Shown piece by piece: positions 6,433-12,367 of a DNA stretch of 16,214 bases. Position 1 is the stretch's first letter. Every line of letters begins with the position of its first letter. Under the pieces are notes generated by a model. That model saw only the letters and a list, made by a program, of their open reading frames with translations. It made no database searches and had not been told where the DNA came from. The position numbers and the translations under genes are program-made. Source of the DNA: CAKUFA01 sp963627465 (GTDB lineage: Bacteria; Bacillota; Clostridia; Christensenellales; Aristaeellaceae); NCBI GenBank assembly GCA_963627465.1, contig CAVGBO010000067.1:1-16214 (forward strand), given 5' to 3'.

Positions 6433-6736
6433 CAGGGGCTTAGACGGGGCGAAGCCCCTCGCCCCCTGGACTCCTTCGCGTCCCCTTCGGAAGCAGCTTG
6501 AGTTCAAATGATGGTTCGCAGGGGGCTTTCCGGTCGCCCCCTGCACCCCTTCGGGTGCATCCTCTATAAAGGCAATGGGTATTGCAAGGAAAAATATTTA
6601 CCTTGCACAAAAGACCTACTTCATCCGAAGGGGCACCGAAGGGTTCCAAGGGGCGACCGGAAAGCCCCTTGGAATAAACACCAAACGAACGAAGGGTTAA
6701 ACCCTAGACGATGGGTTTCAAGGGGGCAACGCCCTA
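6433..6736. repeat. Intergenic array 4 of family B hairpin units
   Basis: Two + units (6433-6468, nested GGGGCGAAGCCCC at 6446-6458; 6518-6544), an AT-rich inverted repeat (6583-6607), one complete - unit (6644-6674) and one truncated - unit near 6718-6736, where the stem collapses to GGGC-AAC-GCCC and the tail is lost. A small hairpin TGCACCC-CTTC-GGGTGCA follows the second + unit (6542-6559). The order is the same as in array 2. It separates the pnp terminator from the ATC hydrolase gene. Confidence 0.88.
6583..6607. repeat. AT-rich central inverted repeat of array 4
   Basis: TGCAAGG and CCTTGCA arms flank an 11-bp A/T-only middle. Compared with array 2 (TGTAAGT / ACTTACA), both arms have changed together, so pairing is kept while sequence drifts. 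Confidence 0.75.
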
Positions 6737-6773
6737 AAGAAAGAATTATGGTTTCCCCTATCTAATTCCTGCT

Positions 6774-6809
6774 AAAAAAAGTGGGAAGCCATGCTGCACG
6801 GCTTCCCAC
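6774..6809 (-). terminator. Intrinsic terminator of pnp
   Basis: Read leftward: GTGGGAAGCC, a 9-nt loop, GGCTTCCCAC, then seven T. This is a perfect 10-bp stem with a U tract, 23 bp past the pnp stop codon. Confidence 0.92.
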
Positions 6810-6831
6810 GGATGTGAATCCTTACAATGGC

Positions 6832-8988
6832 TTAGTTCCGTCCATCCCGGCGGGGGGGACGGGGACGAGCACCGCCCTCGCTGCGGCGGGCAGCACCATT
6901 GTTCTCATACACCATATCATTGCGGATCAGGTTGATGCGGCCCTGAGCGTCGATCTCATTGACCTTCACTTCCAGCTCATCGCCGATGTTCACCACATCT
7001 TCCACCTTCTCCACCCGGTGATTGGCCAGCTTGGAGATGTGAATCATGCCGTCCTTGCCGGGGGCAAGCTCCACAAAGGCGCCGAAGTTCATGATGCGCA
7101 CCACCTTGCCGGTGAATACGTCGCCCACTTCGATGTCCTTGGCAATGCCTTCGATGATCTTGCGAGCCTTGTTGGCTGCATCCTCATCGGGGGTGGAGAT
7201 GAACACCCGACCGTCATCCTCGATGTCGATCTTCACGCCGGTCTCGGCAATGATCTTGTTGATCATCTTGCCGCCGGGTCCGATGACTTCGCGGATCTTC
7301 TCGGGATTGATGGTGAAGCGGACAATCTTGGGTGCATACTTGCTCAGGTGATCACGGGGCTGACCCAGGGTCTCCAGCATGATGCCCAGGATGTGCAGCC
7401 GTCCCTGCAGGGCCTGTGCCAGTGCCTGCTGCAGGATGGAACGGTCGATGCCGGCGATCTTAATATCCATCTGAATGGCGGTAATGCCGTTCATGGTGCC
7501 GGCTACCTTGAAGTCCATGTCGCCCAGGAAGTCTTCCAGACCCTGAATGTCGGTCAGCACAGCCACCTTGCCCGTTTCAGCGTCCTTGATCAGACCCATG
7601 GCCACACCGGCCACAGGGGCATGAATGGGCACGCCGGCATCCATCAGGCTCAGGGTAGAGCCGCACACGGAGGCCATGGAGGAAGAACCGTTGGAGGACA
7701 GGATCTCGCTCACCAGCCGCATGGCATAGGGGAACTCTTCCTCGGTGGGGATCACAGGCAGCAGGGCACGCTCGGCCAGTGCGCCGTGACCGATTTCCCG
7801 GCGGCCGGGGCTCTTGAGACGGCCAGCCTCACCGGTGGCATAGGGGGGCATGTTGTAGTGGTGGATGTACCGCTTGAAGTCCTCGCTGCTCAGGCCGTCC
7901 AGCACCTGACCCTCGTTGGTGGAGCCCAGGGTGGTCACGGTCAGGGCCTGGGTCTGACCACGGGTGAACACGGCGGAACCATGCACCCGGGGCAGCACGC
8001 CCACATCGCACCAGATGGGACGGATCTCCGTCACCTTCCGGCCGTCGGGACGAATGCCCTGCTCCAGGATCTTCTTCCGCATGACTTCCTTGTTCAGGTA
8101 GTACAGGGCGTCGGCGATTTCCTCCTCACGCTCGGGGAAGGATTCTGCCAGGGCAGCCAGGGTTTCTTCCTTCACCTGGGCCTCACGCTGCTGACGCTCC
8201 TGCCGGTCGAAGGTGTCGAACACCCACACGCACTTGTCGTAGGCGAATTCCCGCACGGCGGCCTTCACGTCGTCCCCGGTTACGTTCAGGGGCACAACGG
8301 CCTTTTCCTTGCCGATTTCCGCCACGATCTGCTCCTGGAAGGCAACCAGCTTCTTGATCTCTTCATGGGCGAAGAGGATAGCGTCCAGCATGGCGTCCTC
8401 AGACACTTCGTTGGCGCCGGCTTCCACCATCATGATGGCTTCCTTGGTGCCGGCCACATACACGTGCATGTCGCTCTGGGCACGCTGCTCTTCACCGGGG
8501 TTAATGACATACTGACCGTTGACACGACCCACCACCACAGCACCGGTGGGGCCGTTCCACGGAATATCGCTGACCGCCAGGGCGATGGAGGAGCCGATCA
8601 TGGCCGGGATTTCCGGGGGCACGTCCTGCTCCACGCTCAGCACGGTAACAACCACCTGCACGTCGTTGCGCATGCCCTTGTTGAACAGGGGGCGCAGGGG
8701 ACGGTCGATCAGGCGGCAGGTCAGGGTCGCCTTTTCGGTGGGGCGGCCTTCACGCTTGATGAAGCCTCCGGGGATCTTGCCCACGGAGTACTGCTTTTCT
8801 TCCACGTCCACTGCCAGGGGGAAGAAGTCCACGCCGGGACGGGGGGTAGGAGACATGGTGGCATTGACCATCACCACCGTATCACCCAGGTGAACCCATA
8901 CGCTGCCGGCAGCCTGCTCGCAGTACTTGCCGAACTCCAGCTGAAGGGGGCGGCCTGCCAGATCCATGGTATAAACCTTGTGATCCAT
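6832..8988 (-). CDS. pnp: Polyribonucleotide nucleotidyltransferase (PNPase)
   Basis: 718 residues, normal for PNPase, the 3'-to-5' phosphorolytic exoribonuclease of mRNA decay. Domains in order: first RNase PH-like domain (about 10-150), alpha-helical linker (about 240-310), second RNase PH domain from IRPDGRKVTEIRP (about 313), KH domain (about 553-612) with its GPGG loop in IREVIGPGGKMINKI, and S1 RNA-binding domain (about 618-690, GDVFTGKVVRIMNFGAFVEL). Active-site landmarks are visible: SPGRREIGHGALAERAL and the Asp pair within GDMDFKVAGTMNGITAIQMD. The tail is Arg-rich. The start at 8988 has AAAGGAG 10 nt upstream. rpsO lies upstream, as in many bacteria, but a terminator and a new promoter separate the two. 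The leader holds the structured element at 9013-9195. Confidence 0.97.
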   Translation of the reverse strand: MDHKVYTMDLAGRPLQLEFGKYCEQAAGSVWVHLGDTVVMVNATMSPTPRPGVDFFPLAVDVEEKQYSVGKIPGGFIKREGRPTEKATLTCRLIDRPLRPLFNKGMRNDVQVVVTVLSVEQDVPPEIPAMIGSSIALAVSDIPWNGPTGAVVVGRVNGQYVINPGEEQRAQSDMHVYVAGTKEAIMMVEAGANEVSEDAMLDAILFAHEEIKKLVAFQEQIVAEIGKEKAVVPLNVTGDDVKAAVREFAYDKCVWVFDTFDRQERQQREAQVKEETLAALAESFPEREEEIADALYYLNKEVMRKKILEQGIRPDGRKVTEIRPIWCDVGVLPRVHGSAVFTRGQTQALTVTTLGSTNEGQVLDGLSSEDFKRYIHHYNMPPYATGEAGRLKSPGRREIGHGALAERALLPVIPTEEEFPYAMRLVSEILSSNGSSSMASVCGSTLSLMDAGVPIHAPVAGVAMGLIKDAETGKVAVLTDIQGLEDFLGDMDFKVAGTMNGITAIQMDIKIAGIDRSILQQALAQALQGRLHILGIMLETLGQPRDHLSKYAPKIVRFTINPEKIREVIGPGGKMINKIIAETGVKIDIEDDGRVFISTPDEDAANKARKIIEGIAKDIEVGDVFTGKVVRIMNFGAFVELAPGKDGMIHISKLANHRVEKVEDVVNIGDELEVKVNEIDAQGRINLIRNDMVYENNGAARRSEGGARPRPPRRDGRN

Positions 8989-9012
8989 TGTTGCTTTTCT
9001 CCTTTCACGGTG

Positions 9013-9195
9013 TCGACAAAGTGGCAAAGCCACTTTGTCGAGTGTTGCACTCACTCACTGGTCGAACGGTTTCACCGTTCTCCCGGCCGTTCCCTCGTGT
9101 AAGGAAGCAATCCTTCGGATTGCCACGAAAACCACCGCACATGTCGCTGGTTTTCGATTGAAAGTTGAAGGGCTTGCGGCCCTCCAACGCCACCC
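9013..9195 (-). repeat. Family A structured element in the pnp leader
   Basis: About 183 bp, in the same sense as pnp, ending about 25 nt before its start codon. Read leftward it begins GGGTGGCGTTGGAGGG and folds into: a GGAGGGC-type hairpin; a 9-bp stem (9126-9134 with 9148-9156) capped by a 13-nt loop; GCAATCC-GAA-GGATTGC (9107-9123); the conserved run CCTTACACGA; a GAACGG / CCGTTC hairpin; GAGTG-CAA-CACTC; and a perfect 13-bp hairpin TCGACAAAGTGGC / GCCACTTTGTCGA (9013-9041). It matches the ruvC-leader copy through its whole length. Function unknown; could be a cis-regulatory RNA or a structured mobile element. Confidence 0.88.
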
Positions 9196-9251
9196 TAAGT
9201 TTGAGAATGGTTGTGAGTGAGCCTTTTCATTGCCACCGCCCGACGGATGCT

Positions 9252-9281
9252 ATCATATGAAAACCCCATGGGGATTTTCAA
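9252..9281 (-). promoter_or_regulatory. Probable pnp promoter overlapped by a palindrome
   Basis: Read leftward: TTGAAA, 18 bp, TATGAT. The spacer and -35 lie inside an imperfect palindrome with the perfect core CCCCATGGGG flanked by A and T runs (about 9259-9279), which could bind a repressor or form a hairpin. Transcription would start near 9245, giving a leader of about 255 nt. Confidence 0.65.
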
Positions 9282-9313
9282 GGGATAACACCCCTCAGGC
9301 GACTTACAAGCTC

Positions 9314-9360
9314 TAAAAAGCCGCCGTGAAGCAGGCAAATGCCCGATTCTCGGCGGCCTT
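9314..9360 (-). terminator. Intrinsic terminator of rpsO
   Basis: Read leftward: GGCCGCCG, an inner hairpin built on GGGCATTTGCC, CGGCGGC, then five T. The stem is 9320-9326 with 9351-9357. It lies about 65 bp past rpsO and separates it from the pnp promoter. Confidence 0.85.
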
Positions 9361-9423
9361 AAACAGCTTTTTTCCTTTGGCATGCGTTCATGCCGGGAAG
9401 GCCGATGAGCCGTTTTTGAACCC

Positions 9424-9678
9424 TTACTTACGCAGGTTCAGCTTGGCGATCAGGGCACGATAGCGCTCGATGTCGGTCTTCTTCAGGTACTCCAGCAAGC
9501 CGCGGCGACGGCCAACCATCAGCAGCAGACCACGGTTGGAGTGGTGGTCGTTCCGGTTGGTCTTCAGGTGCTCGTTCAGGTGGTTGATCCGGTCGGTCAG
9601 CAGTGCGATCTGCACTTCAGGGGAGCCGGTGTCGCCTTCATGCTGGGCATAGGCTGCAATGATTTCTGCCTTGGTCAT
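9424..9678 (-). CDS. rpsO: 30S ribosomal protein S15
   Basis: 84 residues (family usually 88-89; the amino end is a few residues short). Clear S15 signature: YAQHEGDTGSPEVQIALLTDRI, then LKTNRNDHHSNRGLL and GRRRGLLEYLKK, which bind 16S rRNA helices in the central domain of the small subunit. The start at 9678 (MTKAEII) has GGAGGAG 6 nt upstream; an earlier ATG at 9693 would put that site inside the coding region. It has its own promoter (9787-9815), a leader of about 100 nt and a terminator (9314-9360). The order rpsO then pnp is conserved in many bacteria. Confidence 0.97.
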   Translation of the reverse strand: MTKAEIIAAYAQHEGDTGSPEVQIALLTDRINHLNEHLKTNRNDHHSNRGLLLMVGRRRGLLEYLKKTDIERYRALIAKLNLRK

Positions 9679-9706
9679 GGTATTCTCCTCCATTTACATT
9701 GATGGT

Positions 9707-9778
9707 CAGGTTCATCCCCGTAAGCGAAGCTGCCGTCGGAGTGATCGCGCAACCGCGCCTCGGTTCTCCAAAAACCTG
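9707..9778 (-). promoter_or_regulatory. Structured rpsO leader, candidate S15 autoregulatory site
   Basis: CAGGTT (9778-9773) and AACCTG (9712-9707) can close a roughly 60-nt region containing the hairpin GCGC-GGTT-GCGC and a small AGC-TTCG-CT hairpin, giving a multi-branch fold that ends about 30 nt before the start codon. S15 is known to repress its own mRNA through branched leader structures in several bacteria. Assignment here is inference from position and fold. Confidence 0.45.
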
Positions 9779-9786
9779 CGCATTCC

Positions 9787-9815
9787 ATTCTAGCAGATGC
9801 GTCCCCGTTTGTAAA
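9787..9815 (-). promoter_or_regulatory. rpsO promoter
   Basis: Read leftward: TTTACA, 17 bp, TAGAAT, about 110 bp upstream of the rpsO start codon. Both boxes are near consensus and the spacing is ideal for the housekeeping sigma factor. Confidence 0.75.
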
Positions 9816-9843
9816 CCGTTCCAAAAGATTTTTTTCGCTGCCC

Positions 9844-9873
9844 CTTGCCAAATCGCTTCCCATCCTGCATACT
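9844..9873 (+). promoter_or_regulatory. Possible promoter of the 54-residue gene
   Basis: TTGCCA, 17 bp, CATACT on the + strand, about 25 bp before the start codon at 9898. It is divergent from the rpsO promoter. Confidence 0.5.
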
Positions 9874-9897
9874 GATTTTTCAAAGGAGACGCAGGCA

Positions 9898-10062
9898 ATG
9901 CCCAAGGAAGATGAAGGAAAGCTGCCCGGTGATACGTTTCTCACGGATGCCCTGCTGGGGATGCTCCGGTGTGATGACACCGATGCAGACGTGCGCGCTG
10001 CCCGGTGCGCCAAGTATGAGCCGCAGGAAGCGGAAGGGGATCAGCACCGTCCGGAGGAATGA
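9898..10062 (+). CDS. Unrecognised 54-residue acidic small protein
   Basis: ATG at 9898 follows AAAGGAG with 9 nt spacing, starts about 25 bp downstream of a plausible promoter and ends just before a strong terminator. These four signals together support a real gene despite its size. The product begins MPKEDEGKLPGDTFLTDALLGML, continues through RCDDTDADVRAARCAKY and ends acidic (EAEGDQHRPEE). It has two Cys, no membrane segment and no signal peptide; residues about 13-24 could form a short amphipathic helix. I do not recognise the family. It reads divergently from rpsO and converges on the DUF4417 operon. Confidence 0.6.
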   Translation: MPKEDEGKLPGDTFLTDALLGMLRCDDTDADVRAARCAKYEPQEAEGDQHRPEE

Positions 10063-10086
10063 GCATCGGAGAAGAGAATGGAGATG

Positions 10087-10137
10087 CAAGGGCAGCGTTG
10101 GAGCTTGCAAGGTCTTCAACGCTGCCCTTGTTTGTTG
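10087..10137 (+). terminator. Intrinsic terminator of the 54-residue gene
   Basis: A perfect 14-bp stem, CAAGGGCAGCGTTG with CAACGCTGCCCTTG (10087-10100 and 10117-10130), a 16-nt loop, then TTTGTTG. The opposite strand lacks a U tract, so it serves mainly the + gene, although the stem may also stabilise the 3' end of the convergent operon. Confidence 0.85.
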
Positions 10138-10144
10138 TCAGTTA

Positions 10145-10441
10145 TTAATCGTCCAGTGAAAATTCCAGTTCGGGAAGGAGTTCGTGAATCGTTTTTCCAT
10201 CCATTCGGAATTCCTGAATAAACTTTTCAATGCATGCCGCAGGCGTAGATGCTACAACATCGTAGACTTCCTCCCATTCCGGCAGCCGATAGATGACAAA
10301 TTCGGCAGAAAGGATTTGGTGATGGTCATCAAATTGGCAGCAGCAGCCTTCGAAGAAATACTCAACGCCTTTGTAAACCATGTATTGATCGCTGTACAAT
10401 AGCCGGTCGAAAAATTCATTGATGTCCTCAATGCTCGTCAT
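10145..10441 (-). CDS. Small acidic protein of unknown function, third gene of the accessory operon
   Basis: 98 residues, acidic, no signal peptide or membrane helix. It begins MTSIEDINEFFDRLLYSDQY, has a CCCQFDDHH stretch near residue 33 and ends FRMDGKTIHELLPELEFSLDD. The 'FDGKTxxE' style of ending is common in small Clostridia accessory proteins of unknown role. GGGAGGG lies 6 nt before the ATG and the gene overlaps the preceding one by 14 bp, so translation is coupled. Size, acidity and position behind the MGGRG protein would suit an immunity or antidote protein, but this is only positional inference. Confidence 0.7.
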   Translation of the reverse strand: MTSIEDINEFFDRLLYSDQYMVYKGVEYFFEGCCCQFDDHHQILSAEFVIYRLPEWEEVYDVVASTPAACIEKFIQEFRMDGKTIHELLPELEFSLDD

Positions 10442-10811
10442 ACCAAACCCTCCCTTTCATCCACTTTTTATATTGATCAAACAACTCCTTGGGAACAAAC
10501 GCAGCCGGGGAACGGCTGAACTTGTGGTCGTAGTAGTGTACATGAAGAACAGGCTTGTGGTTCCCTGTTAATTTGGGCTCGGAATGGTATCCGAACTCAT
10601 ATTGCAGATAGTGATCCTTGTCGTAGATACGCAGCATGTTCATGGTTCCGTCCGCATGTAATTTCAGGTAAGCCTGACTTGTGTGTGATTCTTCCGGAAG
10701 TGATTTCCGATTCGTTAAACTTTCCAGTATTTTTACGCCGTTGTAGTTGCCGACGGTTTCGTAACTGTACGCTACGTGTCTGGCTGAGGCATAAGTTCCT
10801 CGTCCACCCAT
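10428..10811 (-). CDS. MGGRG-start protein of unknown function, phage-associated type
   Basis: 127 residues, basic and aromatic-rich, no signal peptide. It starts MGGRGTYASARHVAYSYETV, continues LPEESHTSQAYLKLHADGT, then RIYDKDHYLQYEFGYH and HKPVLHVHYYDHKF. The His/Asp-rich pieces DKDHYL and HVHYYDH could be a catalytic or metal site. I recall similar stand-alone proteins beside DUF4417 genes and similar sequence at the C-terminal ends of phage head-morphogenesis proteins; this is memory, not a search. It starts one base after the DUF4417 stop (TAA-C-ATG), with AAAGGTGG inside the end of that gene. Confidence 0.7.
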   Translation of the reverse strand: MGGRGTYASARHVAYSYETVGNYNGVKILESLTNRKSLPEESHTSQAYLKLHADGTMNMLRIYDKDHYLQYEFGYHSEPKLTGNHKPVLHVHYYDHKFSRSPAAFVPKELFDQYKKWMKGRVWYDEH

Positions 10812-10812
10812 G

Positions 10813-11448
10813 TTATCGTGCCACCTTTCTTGATGTTAAGTAATCAACGGGAATGATATTTCCCTGCATTTCCGCATAAGGAGTGCCGAAGCAAATGACA
10901 GCTTCCGGCTTGATTTTCTCAAGCATACGTTGATACCCGAGCAAGAAAGCCATTCGCTCTCGTTTGCAGCCAATCATGCCGATGGCAACAACGCTTCCCT
11001 CCTCGATGCCATCATAGCAAAATTCATAGGAAGGAAACCGTCCCCACGCTACCGTAGGGTAGACGGTGAGTCCTTGGGATTGCCACCATGCGCCGCACCA
11101 TCGGGCTTTGCCGATGGACTCAATCTGCCGCCAGTCAGGCATATCGGCATACACCGAAAAGTCCGGCGTAAGCAGAAAACGGTATTGTTTGAAATTTTCC
11201 AGCGTTCTTTCCGGGTGATTGTAAATGCCTTCGAAGCGAAAGTCGTCAACAAAGAAGTGAACGCCCTTGTGTGTGTTGAACTGATCATTTTTTCGTGTGT
11301 CGGAGCAGGCAATCAACGAGATTGGTTCTGAAACCAGCGGCTGCTTGTGAATGACAGCATATTTCCATCGCCCTGATGATTCAAATTGATTGCGAAGAAA
11401 CATTGGATTGTTCCTTATCTGGTAACTTTTCTGGCAACTCTGCATCAT
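10813..11448 (-). CDS. DUF4417-domain protein
   Basis: 211 residues covering almost the whole DUF4417 family pattern as I know it: NNPMFLRNQF near the start, then KGVHFFVDDFRFEGIYNHPER, YRFLLTPDFSVYADMPDWRQI, RWCGAWWQSQGLTVYPTVAWG, CYDGIEEGSVVAIGMIGCKRER and KPEAVICFGTPY. The family occurs in phages and integrative elements of Firmicutes; its biochemical role is not known to me. The start at 11448 has GGGAGGG 6 nt upstream and fits family length. The frame stays open to 11535, including an ATG at 11514 that would add CKICG; see the finding on alternative starts. It heads a three-gene operon with lower GC than its neighbours, a sign of transfer. Confidence 0.85.
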   Translation of the reverse strand: MMQSCQKSYQIRNNPMFLRNQFESSGRWKYAVIHKQPLVSEPISLIACSDTRKNDQFNTHKGVHFFVDDFRFEGIYNHPERTLENFKQYRFLLTPDFSVYADMPDWRQIESIGKARWCGAWWQSQGLTVYPTVAWGRFPSYEFCYDGIEEGSVVAIGMIGCKRERMAFLLGYQRMLEKIKPEAVICFGTPYAEMQGNIIPVDYLTSRKVAR

Positions 11449-11485
11449 TGTTATCCCTCCCTTTTCGTCTCTTTGCATTGACCAA

Positions 11486-11494
11486 AGTATACCA
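11486..11494 (-). promoter_or_regulatory. Possible extended -10 close to the DUF4417 gene
   Basis: Read leftward: TGG-TATACT, an extended -10 about 40 bp before the start at 11448, without a good -35. It would give a short leader. The stronger promoter at 11684-11712 may make it unnecessary. Confidence 0.3.
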
Positions 11495-11683
11495 CAGATT
11501 TTACAAATATTCATGTTCTGATCATCAAAGCGCAAACCTCCTTTTCATTTTTTTGCAATCGCAATGCGGCAAGCGTTTTTGTCAGTTTTTCGTATCTGTT
11601 TGTCATGTGTGTTTATGGTTATGTTTGCATTCTGAAAATAGCAGTTTATAGCACTTTTACCTGCTGTTGCTTCCTGCAAGGAA

Positions 11684-11712
11684 AGTATAGCGCAGCGAAA
11701 TGAAAAAGTCAA
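11684..11712 (-). promoter_or_regulatory. Promoter of the DUF4417 operon
   Basis: Read leftward: TTGACT, 17 bp, TATACT, close to consensus. Transcription would start near 11677, giving a leader of over 200 nt before the start at 11448. An inverted repeat TTGC-TTCCT-GCAA (11667-11679) sits at the expected start site and could be an operator. The rest of 11520-11780 is AT-rich and I see no convincing gene there beyond the possible short frame noted in the findings. Confidence 0.6.
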
Positions 11713-11778
11713 GCCCAAAACCGGCAATATTTTGAATAATTTGAAAGCATCACCTGAAGGCGTACTTCCCTCCCCCAT

Positions 11779-11807
11779 TTGCATTTTCCCCTCCTGCATG
11801 GTATGAT
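11779..11807 (+). promoter_or_regulatory. Promoter of the gtrA-like gene
   Basis: TTGCAT, 17 bp, TATGAT on the + strand, with TG two bases before the -10 (extended -10). It ends 20 bp before the chosen start codon. Confidence 0.7.
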
Positions 11808-11827
11808 GCGGGATGGAGGAAACTGCA

Positions 11828-12232
11828 ATGCATACATGGCTGAACAAGTATCGGGAGCAGCTGCTGTACCTGCTCTTTGGCGCCCTGACCACCCTGGTGA
11901 ACCTGGTGTCCTTCTACCTGTGCGACCTGTGCGGCATGGCCACCCTGGTGTCCACGGCAGTGGCATGGGTGCTGTCCGTGCTCTTCGCTTACCTGACCAA
12001 CCGGCGGTGGGTGTTTGAGAGCCGGGTGCAGGGCTTTGCCCCTGTGATGAAGGAAATGGGGGGATTTTTCCTGTGCCGGGGGCTGTCCGGGCTGATGGAC
12101 ATGGGCATCATGGCCCTGTTCGCCGATGCCCTGGGCTGCAACAAAATGGTGGTGAAGATTCTCTCCAACGTGCTGGTGATTATCCTGAATTACGTAGCCA
12201 GCAAATTAGTTATTTTTAAGAAAGAAAAGTGA
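11828..12232 (+). CDS. GtrA-like membrane protein
   Basis: 134 residues with four predicted membrane helices (about 12-32, 38-58, 75-95, 102-124), the layout of the GtrA/DPMS family. These proteins are thought to help move or use polyprenyl-linked sugars in glycosylation of surface polymers. Family features visible: YLLFGALTTLVNLVSFYL, then YLTNRRWVFES between helices 2 and 3, and ILNYVASKLVIFKK at the end. I chose ATG at 11828 because GGAGG lies 8 nt upstream. The ATG at 11813 would fall at the expected transcription start and overlap that site. It shares a neighbourhood with two glycosyltransferase genes on the opposite strand, so a shared role in envelope glycan assembly is plausible. Confidence 0.88.
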   Translation: MHTWLNKYREQLLYLLFGALTTLVNLVSFYLCDLCGMATLVSTAVAWVLSVLFAYLTNRRWVFESRVQGFAPVMKEMGGFFLCRGLSGLMDMGIMALFADALGCNKMVVKILSNVLVIILNYVASKLVIFKKEK

Positions 12233-12300
12233 GGGGCTTCGCCCCGTTTCATGCTCTCAAAAAAGCCCTGAAGGGGTCGAGCCCGACCACGCCACCCGGG
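12233..12300 (-). repeat. Short relative of family A downstream of the gtrA-like gene
   Basis: Read leftward it begins CCCGGGTGGCGTGGTCGGGC, then CGACCCCTTCAGGGC, TTTTTT, GAGAGC and ends in GGGGC-GAA-GCCCC. The same order of blocks is seen at 13932-13987 and, on the + strand, at 15445-15512. On the + strand GGGGC-TTC-GCCCC (12233-12245) directly follows the gtrA stop codon and may serve as a weak terminator. Confidence 0.65.
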
Positions 12301-12301
12301 A

Positions 12302-12331
12302 TTGGAATCTCCGCCCCGTTTTTGCCATATT
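12302..12331 (+). promoter_or_regulatory. Weak promoter candidate for the GNAT gene
   Basis: TTGGAA, 18 bp, CATATT on the + strand, about 35 bp before the start codon. Each box matches the consensus at four of six positions. Confidence 0.35.
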
Positions 12332-12367
12332 GGTTTTACTGACCTTTTGAAAATGAAGGAGTAAAAT

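Noticed and set aside
6781..9102. 773-codon open frame on the + strand opposite pnp
   Set aside because: It mirrors pnp on the other strand; the product is a His/Gly/Leu-rich string with no recognisable domain, and pnp is certain. High GC leaves the antisense frame open.
11545..11892. 115-codon - strand frame across the AT-rich gap and the start of the gtrA-like gene
   Set aside because: It overlaps the gtrA promoter and coding start on the opposite strand, has no ribosome site and shows no coding character.
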